Assembly: GCA_045126815.1 (NCBI GenBank)
Contig: JBGVPD010000055.1
Span: 1-45,793 of the forward strand
Source of the DNA: RGIG1995 sp045126815
GTDB lineage: Bacteria > Bacillota > Clostridia > Oscillospirales > CAG-272
Length of the DNA: 45,793 bases
Direction: 5' to 3'
Positions within the stretch are counted from its first letter, which is position 1. Every line of letters starts with the position of its first letter. The position numbers and the translations under genes were made by a program. Of this stretch, positions 6,790 to 13,561 are shown one piece after another. The notes under the pieces are model-generated. The model did not search any database, was not told where the DNA came from, and saw only the letters and a program-made list of their open reading frames with translations.

Positions 6790-7176
6790 CTATTTCCCAA
6801 TTACTTTTGCTATCACGTTCGCCTCATCCACGAAAGGTTCTTCCCAGTACCGAGAATCAAAAGAATTCTGTTTATTATCGCCTAAAACAAATAATCTGCC
6901 TTTAGGTACAGTATAGATTTTTCCGTCCGCTTCAATTGTTTCACCGCCAACAGCAGCAATGCGCTTGACCATGGTACTCCCTTCGTGCTCAAAAATAATA
7001 ATATCCCCGACTTTCAAATCACCATGGATTCGAACTCCGAGGATATAACTTTTTTCTTTTAACGTCGGTTCCATTGATGCCGATGGAACGTAACCAATAA
7101 TTAACACAAATCGAAACAAACAAAATGTTAAACCAAACACTATAACGGGCAATATCAGCCATTTTAACCTTTTCAT
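6790..7176 (-). CDS. lepB: Type I signal peptidase, short Gram-positive form
   Basis: 128 aa with one N-terminal membrane helix (about 6-28). It has the catalytic serine box PSASMEPT (Ser34), the catalytic lysine box MVKRIAAVGG (Lys71) and the C-terminal box LGDNKQNSFDSRYW (98-111). All residues needed for activity are present. It cleaves signal peptides on the outer membrane face. The gene overlaps the DUF3268 gene by four bases. The element encodes many proteins with signal peptides (the 1420-, 940- and 1483-aa proteins and the two ectodomain pilins), so a dedicated peptidase for these, similar in role to TraF/LepB of other transfer systems, is a reasonable inference. Confidence 0.93.
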   Translation of the reverse strand: MKRLKWLILPVIVFGLTFCLFRFVLIIGYVPSASMEPTLKEKSYILGVRIHGDLKVGDIIIFEHEGSTMVKRIAAVGGETIEADGKIYTVPKGRLFVLGDNKQNSFDSRYWEEPFVDEANVIAKVIGK

Positions 7177-7634
7177 ACTGCTTTCCTTTCTTTTAAAGCT
7201 TTACGAGAAGCCAAGAGTTTTTTGCTCTCTTCAATAACTACGTTGCAATAGTACTCGCCTAAATATCCAATATGTGCTTGGGATTTTGGCGCAGATATCA
7301 TATACGCTAACCAAGAATACGCCTCGTCTTTGGTCATCACGCCAGATTCGTACAATTTATTAAAATAATGATGAGCGGTATTTCGAAGTTTTCTTAAATT
7401 TCCATTCGCCAACGTTCCTACAGGTTTCGTAGTTCCCTCATGCACACGAACGTACGCGTCACAAGCGGGATAATTCGAACAAACGTACAGCATAACCCCC
7501 TTTGAATTATCTTTATAAATACCGTCAGCACTTCTTAAGACGATCTTGCCACCGCAATACGGACAGTACTTGGTAGCGTTTGCAACTCCCTTCATCTTCT
7601 CTCTTTTTAATTTATTCTTATTTTTCTTAGTCAT
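7173..7634 (-). CDS. DUF3268-type zinc-finger protein, 153 aa
   Basis: After a basic N-terminus the protein has CPYCGG (Cys24, Cys27) and, after two strands, VCSNYPACDAYV (Cys52, Cys58), the zinc-finger pattern of the DUF3268 family. A downstream helical region reads GNLRKLRNTAHHYFNKLYESGVMTKDEAYSWLAYMI. The first knuckle resembles topoisomerase zinc ribbons, so DNA or RNA binding is likely. The start at 7634 has an AAGGAGGAG site and lies immediately after a structured leader RNA (7655-7866). I recall that a conserved RNA named after this domain has been described upstream of such genes; that association supports the family call. Confidence 0.82.
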   Translation of the reverse strand: MTKKNKNKLKREKMKGVANATKYCPYCGGKIVLRSADGIYKDNSKGVMLYVCSNYPACDAYVRVHEGTTKPVGTLANGNLRKLRNTAHHYFNKLYESGVMTKDEAYSWLAYMISAPKSQAHIGYLGEYYCNVVIEESKKLLASRKALKERKAV

Positions 7635-7654
7635 AATCTCCTCCTTGTTTAGAA

Positions 7655-7866
7655 AATAAAAATGCCGAAAGGTCCAATAATACTGTAGTTCGGGCTTTTA
7701 GTCGTTCCCGAGCGACTCTGTACTATTGAAAACCTTTCGGCTTCAATTATTATTGAGTTTGCGCCATTATGGACAGCTAAGCTGGAGCCGTAACAGTTCC
7801 CTATCTTTCGGATAAGTCAAACACCTGTCGATGTACTGAAAGCCTGGGCGCCTACCCTTGTTACGG
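7655..7866 (-). ncRNA. Structured leader RNA upstream of DUF3268 gene (DUF3268 RNA motif candidate)
   Basis: The 381-bp gap 7635-8015 has no gene, but from a promoter at 7872-7900 a leftward RNA would begin almost exactly with a stem GAACCGTAAC that pairs with GTTACGGCTC near 7785-7795, enclosing small hairpins (for example TATCC-GAAA-GATA). A second domain is closed by GCCGAAAGG/CCTTTCGGC (7733-7741 with 7664-7672). It holds a hairpin AGTCG/CGACT (7713-7717 with 7700-7704) whose loop bases CTCGGG can pair with CCCGAA (7694-7689) to give a pseudoknot. The last stem is followed by ATTTTTATTTT, so it can act as a terminator 20 bases before the ribosome site. It may be a riboswitch-like leader or a separate RNA. 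Confidence 0.65.
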
Positions 7867-7871
7867 TTCTA

Positions 7872-7900
7872 ATTTTACCATACGTCTTTTTATTTGTCAA
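7872..7900 (-). promoter_or_regulatory. Strong sigma-A promoter of the structured RNA
   Basis: Minus strand: consensus TTGACA (7895-7900), 17-nt spacer, TAAAAT (7872-7877). Transcription would start near 7866, at the first base pair of the RNA's closing stem. Confidence 0.88.
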
Positions 7901-8015
7901 GCGTTTTTGAAAACTTTTTTATATTTTATATCAAATTATTTTCATTTACACTTGTTTTTTATTCAAAGTCAGTTGTACAGAAAATTTTCCCCGCAGCAAG
8001 AGCAATCAGGCTTTT

Positions 8016-11000
8016 TTAGATTTTTTTACGCTTCTTCAAAATCACGAATACTGCGATGCCTGCAACCGCCAATACGCCGATAATGGCAAAGGCGATATAC
8101 ACAGGTTTTTGGCTGCCTTGGATTTTGAAAGTGTATTCCGTAGAGTTCCCGCAAGTATCCGTTACCACTACACGATAGCTACCTTCTTGGGTAAGTTCTT
8201 CCCCTACCGTATGAAGCATGCGCTCGTTGTTCAAGAATACTTCTACCGTCGCTTCTTCGGAAATATCGGAAAGGGTTACGCCCGTTTCGGTCGTTTTCCC
8301 GTTTTCCACACCGTTGAGTTTCAAAGTAGGTTTCGTACCGTCAATCGTTAAGTTAAACGTATAAGTTTGACCGTTCGCTACCACCCCGACTTCATAAACG
8401 CCATCTTCGAAAAGTTCCAACGTGCCGTAGTTTAATCTCTTAAACTCGCCGTTTACGAGCACTTCTTCAAAACCTTCCATATCATCAAAGTTATGCTCGA
8501 ATTTCGGAAGCAACGACTTCACTACTTCAAAGGACATTTCAGAAGTATTGCCGATATTGTCGGTAATGACAAGGTTATACTTACCTGCCGCATTCAAAAT
8601 GTTGCCAAGTTCATAATCTACTGCAACGCCATCCGACGTCAAGGAATACGTTACTTCTTCCCCCGCCGTAATCGTTACGCTGTTTGCCAAGCCTTTATCG
8701 TTTACGTTAATGGTATAATCCACCTCTTTATCGATTACAAACGCAATCTCAACTTTGTTGTCCGCAAGGTCTTTTACAACCAATACGTACGAACCGCTTT
8801 CGGTAATGACCGTACCAGGAACGTACGCGCCGAGAGATACGCCGTCTTTGAAAAGCTCGGTAATCAAGCCTTCTTCGGAAATAGCAAGACTAACGTTGTT
8901 GTTCGTTGCCGCTCCAACGGTTGCGCCTTCCATTTCTACTACGGGCGCTACGGTGTCAATCGTGAACGTGTAAATCATCTTATAACCGTCATAGTTTTCA
9001 AACGTCAAAACATAGATACCGTCAACGGAGATTTCTTCGCCCGATTTATACATCAAGGTTTCTCTGAGCAAACCGCCGCCTCTTTCCAAAGACACTTTCG
9101 CTTCATCCGTCCAAGTAAAGCTTGCCGTACCGTTGGTGTAGCCGCCGTTCTCAACGCCCACAAGTTCGCCGAAAGGTTCGGGTTGCACGTAATCAAACGT
9201 CGAAATAATCGAATCGATACCCGTTCTAAACTCATCCGTCAAAACGACTTTATAAAGCGCCGTCGTACGGAATGCATATTCCATAGATTCAAGCGCTACA
9301 GGTTTGCCATAGTCGTCTAAAGCTACAAGTGTCCAGGTCGTGCCGTTGTCGTGAGATTTATAGATTTCAAGCGTTTGGATATGAGAATCAGCATCGATAC
9401 TTCCATCGATTTTAATTTCCAATTTCTTATCCACTTCATTGTCCGTTAAAGTTGCCGAGGGCGCATCCAACGAGATGACAAGTTGGAATTCTTTCGACAT
9501 TCCGTAATGGTTGATTGCCACAACTCTATATCTACCGCTTTCTTCAATAGCGTACTTTTCCGTTGCAAGGAATTTACCGAGCAAGTTCTCGTCTTGGTCA
9601 TATACTACGAACATTGCAAAGGCATCTAAATCATCGGAAATAGAAACCTCAATACCTTTCTTGAAATAGTAAGTTCTATCGAATACGACAAGGTTGGCAC
9701 TGCCTTCGCCAACGGAATAGTAAATTTCCGTAGGACTTCCTACCACGATTAACGTATAATCACAAGTATTGCCCCATTCGTCAAACGCTACAAGGCTATG
9801 TCTGCCTTCCACAGCATAACTCGTACCAACATATACCTCTCCATCGATTCTGCAACCAACGTTTTCACAGAAATCAATCGATTTAGCGAGAATGGTTTTC
9901 GAGTCGGAATACTCATAAAGGTTTTCGCCGCTAATTTGCGCTGCTGGTTCCTTCTCCCAATAAAAATAGGAGTTAATCCCTTGTTTTGCGTATTGAGCAA
10001 TAACGGCATTTAATCTTTCTTGCGTAAAGTAAGCTACTTCCGCTTCGGCATTACCCTCTTTCTTGTAGATAAAGTACGTGCCATTCTTTGCATTCACCGC
10101 ATCGATTGCGTCCATCGCAATACCAGTATCCCAATCCTCGTTATGCCAATCGCCCGTGCGAACCAAACCGTTCTCTCTTGCTACCGCAAATGCATACGCG
10201 CTTTCATAGCTTGTGAACGCATAATAATCGCCGTTTTCATCGTACACTTCATAATATTTCTGTTGAAGCGTTTTCGTAAGAACGTTCACCTTCGTGGATT
10301 TGAATTCCGTTTCCCATACGTTGCCTGCTCTATCCGTCGCTACGACTTTATAAACGCCAGTGTCAATCGTATAGATAGGCGTTCCTTTCGTATAAGGTTT
10401 GCCGTTAATCGTTACGGTCTTGATAGGCGCATATACGTTGGGATCTCCATCCGTCCAAGTGAGTACCACGTCGCCGTTCGTTTCGCCGTCGGTTACGTTT
10501 TGAACCTCCAAAGGCTTTTGAGTTTTATCGATTACAATCGTGTAATAACCTGTGCTGTTGCCTGCATCGTCAACACCGTAGAATACGTATTTACCAAGTC
10601 TGTAATATTCAGCACCCGACATATACGGAACAAACTCTTCCGTGTTGGGAAGCTTGACGTAACAAGTTTCTGCACACTCGAATCGAATATGCCACCCGTT
10701 CGTGTAACTGTTGTTATCAATCTTGACGTCATCCACGTAGAGCTGAGCTGCGGGAATTTGTCGATTGAGCGTTACCGTGTACGTATCCGAGCGGTTTCCT
10801 GCTCTATCCACTGCATAGAACGAATATTCGCCTTCCGTGGTATAGCTTGTTCCCGACGTATAACTCACATAGCCACTTGCGTTAGGACGCTTTACGTAAA
10901 CCGAGGCCAAACCGAACTGGTCAGAAGGCACGAAACGGATACTCTCCGCATTGGTTGCCGAACCGTTAGTAATTACTGCGCTTCCGCCATAGATAGTTCC

Positions 11001-12278
11001 AGTCGGTTTCGTTTTATCAAGCGTAATATTCACCGTTGCGGAAACGTTACCCGATTTATCTACGGAATAGAAGTAATATTTACCTTCGGTTGCGAGCTGA
11101 GTGCCGCTTGCATACGTCGTGTAATAGCTTGCGCCGGGCATTCTCACATAGCACGCGGAAATATTAGAGCCACTATCGCTTGCCACGTATTTAATATACG
11201 GAGCGTTCACGAAAGAACCGCTTGCGTAGCTGGTCGTACCGCCGTAAAGAGATGCAGTAGGCGTGGAAGCGTCGTAGTATACTTGATATTCTTCCGAGAT
11301 ATTACCCGCTTTGTCTACTGCTCGGAAAGTGTACCAGCCATACGTCCCAGAAAGTTCACTACCAGCGGTATACGTCGTCCAAGTCGTAGTCCCCGGTTTC
11401 TTTACTTGATAATACGAAATCCCGCCCGTATCCGTTGCCGTATACTTTATGGGTTTATTAGTATAACCGCCGTTTGCGATTGTACTGTCAGCGGAATTCG
11501 TTACTTTCCCAACGGGAGCAACGGTATCGAGATAAACGCTCATCGTGCTACTCACATTCCCAACGTTATCCATCGCATAGAAATACCACCAGCCGTTATT
11601 TGCCGAAGTAGCCGCTACCGAATAACTCGTTGCGGTTGTCGTATAATAAGAGCTGTATCCAGGTTTCTTATAATAGATGATGTAAGGGTCATAATCGGAT
11701 ACCGAATAGGTAATTTGCTGGTTCGCATAACTACCGCTCGAAATGCTGGTCGTACCTTTCTTCAAGGTTTGAACAGGTGCCGATTTATCAATTACAAAGT
11801 TGTACTTGTAGGTATATGTTACGTTACTCGTAAAGATATTCTTCTTGTAAGTTCCGACATAAGTCAACTCGTATTCACCGTCCGGAAGCGAACCGGAATA
11901 TAAAGTTTGGTTAGAGGTACCAGACAAGGACTTGTTCGAATACGTAGAACCATCCTTAGTAAGTTTGAAAGAGCTATGGCTCTTCATGTCGCTTACTTCG
12001 ATTTTAATGTATACATACGTCCAATTCAAAACTTCACCGTCATAAATCGTACCGGTAGCCCCATTTTGCGAAGACGAATGCATATAAATACCGAAATAAC
12101 TCGGACAACCGCTGGAATAACCGCCGCCCGTAGAGTACGTGCCGTAAGTTTTATACTTTGCCGAAGTAGACGTTGCTGCATGCGTTGTCTTGGTGTTCAA
12201 TCCAACTCCACAAACCGCCGCAACCGCCATAACAAACCCAAGCAAAGCAATCCAAATTTTGTTTTTAAGTTTCGTCAT
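8016..12278 (-). CDS. Large membrane-anchored Ig-like repeat surface protein, 1420 aa
   Basis: The signal peptide is residues 1 to about 34 (KIWIALLGFVMAVAAVCGVGL then TTHAA). It is followed by at least five tandem Ig-like modules of about 75-80 residues, each with the frame D-x-x-x-P-x-G/A-x-(V/L), an internal YxVKxPG-type strand, YTxGxxxxxxGxYxFYAVDxAGNxS at its end. Several more divergent modules with the same VDxxGN-type closing strand follow to about residue 1385. The C-terminus has one membrane helix (VYIAFAIIGVLAVAGIAVFVIL) and a KKRKK stop-transfer tail; there is no LPXTG, so it is held in the membrane and not sortase-linked. The Ig modules closely resemble those of the 940-aa protein at 13562-16384. 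It is a likely adhesin for contact with recipient cells or host glycans. The start follows TTAGGAG. Confidence 0.88.
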   Translation of the reverse strand: MTKLKNKIWIALLGFVMAVAAVCGVGLNTKTTHAATSTSAKYKTYGTYSTGGGYSSGCPSYFGIYMHSSSQNGATGTIYDGEVLNWTYVYIKIEVSDMKSHSSFKLTKDGSTYSNKSLSGTSNQTLYSGSLPDGEYELTYVGTYKKNIFTSNVTYTYKYNFVIDKSAPVQTLKKGTTSISSGSYANQQITYSVSDYDPYIIYYKKPGYSSYYTTTATSYSVAATSANNGWWYFYAMDNVGNVSSTMSVYLDTVAPVGKVTNSADSTIANGGYTNKPIKYTATDTGGISYYQVKKPGTTTWTTYTAGSELSGTYGWYTFRAVDKAGNISEEYQVYYDASTPTASLYGGTTSYASGSFVNAPYIKYVASDSGSNISACYVRMPGASYYTTYASGTQLATEGKYYFYSVDKSGNVSATVNITLDKTKPTGTIYGGSAVITNGSATNAESIRFVPSDQFGLASVYVKRPNASGYVSYTSGTSYTTEGEYSFYAVDRAGNRSDTYTVTLNRQIPAAQLYVDDVKIDNNSYTNGWHIRFECAETCYVKLPNTEEFVPYMSGAEYYRLGKYVFYGVDDAGNSTGYYTIVIDKTQKPLEVQNVTDGETNGDVVLTWTDGDPNVYAPIKTVTINGKPYTKGTPIYTIDTGVYKVVATDRAGNVWETEFKSTKVNVLTKTLQQKYYEVYDENGDYYAFTSYESAYAFAVARENGLVRTGDWHNEDWDTGIAMDAIDAVNAKNGTYFIYKKEGNAEAEVAYFTQERLNAVIAQYAKQGINSYFYWEKEPAAQISGENLYEYSDSKTILAKSIDFCENVGCRIDGEVYVGTSYAVEGRHSLVAFDEWGNTCDYTLIVVGSPTEIYYSVGEGSANLVVFDRTYYFKKGIEVSISDDLDAFAMFVVYDQDENLLGKFLATEKYAIEESGRYRVVAINHYGMSKEFQLVISLDAPSATLTDNEVDKKLEIKIDGSIDADSHIQTLEIYKSHDNGTTWTLVALDDYGKPVALESMEYAFRTTALYKVVLTDEFRTGIDSIISTFDYVQPEPFGELVGVENGGYTNGTASFTWTDEAKVSLERGGGLLRETLMYKSGEEISVDGIYVLTFENYDGYKMIYTFTIDTVAPVVEMEGATVGAATNNNVSLAISEEGLITELFKDGVSLGAYVPGTVITESGSYVLVVKDLADNKVEIAFVIDKEVDYTINVNDKGLANSVTITAGEEVTYSLTSDGVAVDYELGNILNAAGKYNLVITDNIGNTSEMSFEVVKSLLPKFEHNFDDMEGFEEVLVNGEFKRLNYGTLELFEDGVYEVGVVANGQTYTFNLTIDGTKPTLKLNGVENGKTTETGVTLSDISEEATVEVFLNNERMLHTVGEELTQEGSYRVVVTDTCGNSTEYTFKIQGSQKPVYIAFAIIGVLAVAGIAVFVILKKRKKI

Positions 12279-12306
12279 GTTTTTTACTCCTAAAAATATT
12301 CTCTAA

Positions 12307-13485
12307 TTAAATTTTTGCAGAAATATGTGTGATGAATCCTATCACCCTGCTCTTGACAGGATCAATATTAACAATCTTGACCGTTGCCCTTGCGCCTCGG
12401 GGCGGTCTTCCTCTTGCGGGCATCTTGCAATAGCATTCTACTCCACCGTCCAAAGCTACAAATACTCCGCGCTCAGTGACCATCGTTACTTTGCCTAAGT
12501 ACATACTTCCTTGCGCGAACTTCCAAATTTCTTTCTCGAACGGATTCTCTTGCGCTTGCTTGATAGATGCATCCACTCTAATCTTACCGTTATCCTTTTT
12601 CACCGATAAGATTTTTACGATAACCCTTTGACCGGTTTGAAAAAATTCAGAGGGTTGATGGATTCTTTGATAGCCTAACTCTCTATTATTGATAAAGCTT
12701 TCGACTCCAAAAATTTCCGCCCACACGCCAAAGGGTGTTACTGCGACAATTCTCGCTTCTGCGCACGCGCCTTCTTTGATAATTCCAGATTTTTTAAGAT
12801 AGAAATTATCTTTCCTAATAGACATAGCCTCCACTCGATTCGCTACGGCAGTGAACTCTTTTTCATCTACCGTTTTTACCACGAACTCTATCTCAGCGCC
12901 TATTCGTTTTTGCGCCATTGCAGCATACACCTCTGCTTTTTCTTTGCCGTGAAAGTCCTCGGGTTCTTCTACAAGCTTCATAGACGATATCAGAATTTTA
13001 CACGAGCCGTGATACACTACGACTCTCGAACCGGAAAAATCCTTATCCGTTCTTTCAAAGCCTTGAATGATACCCGTCATAATTCTACCCGTCCTTGCCG
13101 CTTCTTGCAATTCCCTTAAGTCCGCAAAAGCCATATCCCTTTCCGTTTGAACTGTGCGTTCGTCTTCAATGGTAATAATGTTTTGTTCTTTTACCTTTTG
13201 TTGCTTTTGCTGCTTTTGGGGCTTTTCTTCAGGTTGCTTTTCAGGGCTTTTTACACTTTCGTCATTCGATTTCTTTTTGCGTTTCCTTTTGGGCTTGGCT
13301 TCCGTTTCCTCCGGTTGTACCGTTTCCTCCGCACCCGTTTCCACTGTCGGCGTGTTTTGCTCCGCCTGCTCTTGTTCAACGCCGACGTTTTCATCAGCGC
13401 CGTCTTGCCTACTCTCCAAATCGGTTTCTATAGGACTGACTTGGAGTTCTTCACCCGTAGCGGGTAAATCTTGTTTGTTGGTCAT
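12307..13485 (-). CDS. S1-domain RNA-binding protein with charged linker, 392 aa
   Basis: The N-terminal 110 residues are low complexity: acidic Glu/Thr-rich, then KPKRKRKKK and Gln/Lys-rich. After that come about three OB-fold S1-type repeats. The clearest is the central one (about 235-310), IIKEGACAEARIVAVTPFGVWAEIFG...FFQTGQRVIVKILSVKKDNGKIRVDASIK. The last (about 322-390) reads SMYLGKVTMVTERGVFVALDGGVECYCKMP. This is the build of ribosomal protein S1-like proteins. ICE-borne S1 proteins are known in Clostridia without a fixed role; translation or antitermination of the long element mRNAs is possible but is inference. It starts at 13485 with AGGAGGAG and lies behind a terminator-like hairpin (13514-13550). 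Confidence 0.82.
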   Translation of the reverse strand: MTNKQDLPATGEELQVSPIETDLESRQDGADENVGVEQEQAEQNTPTVETGAEETVQPEETEAKPKRKRKKKSNDESVKSPEKQPEEKPQKQQKQQKVKEQNIITIEDERTVQTERDMAFADLRELQEAARTGRIMTGIIQGFERTDKDFSGSRVVVYHGSCKILISSMKLVEEPEDFHGKEKAEVYAAMAQKRIGAEIEFVVKTVDEKEFTAVANRVEAMSIRKDNFYLKKSGIIKEGACAEARIVAVTPFGVWAEIFGVESFINNRELGYQRIHQPSEFFQTGQRVIVKILSVKKDNGKIRVDASIKQAQENPFEKEIWKFAQGSMYLGKVTMVTERGVFVALDGGVECYCKMPARGRPPRGARATVKIVNIDPVKSRVIGFITHISAKI

Positions 13486-13513
13486 ATATGACTCCTCCTA
13501 AAAATGTTTTTTT

Positions 13514-13550
13514 AATAAAAATGCACCCGCTTGAGTTAAGCAGATGCATT
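13514..13550 (-). terminator. Terminator after the 940-aa adhesin gene
   Basis: Minus strand: AATGCATCTGCTT, 5-nt loop, AAGCGGGTGCATT, then TTTATT. Paired blocks AATGCA/TGCATT and GCTT/AAGC with small mismatches. It lies between the module B operon and the S1 gene, which has no other clear promoter, so partial read-through is likely. Confidence 0.7.
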
Positions 13551-13561
13551 CCTATTTAAGT

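Noticed and set aside
7780..7870. tmRNA-like TCGACAGG string in the 7.7 kb RNA
   Set aside because: No tRNA-like ends, no tag reading frame and no CCA-proximal T-arm; the match is only eight bases.
8493..9320. Rightward ORF of 275 codons
   Set aside because: Also antisense to the 1420-aa gene; no ribosome site, no recognised domain.
10020..11903. Long rightward ORF of 627 codons inside the Ig-like surface gene
   Set aside because: It is antisense to a well-supported 1420-aa protein with signal peptide and repeats; the product is rich in Arg/Ile/Cys with no domain and no ribosome site. It is a shadow of the repetitive codon use.
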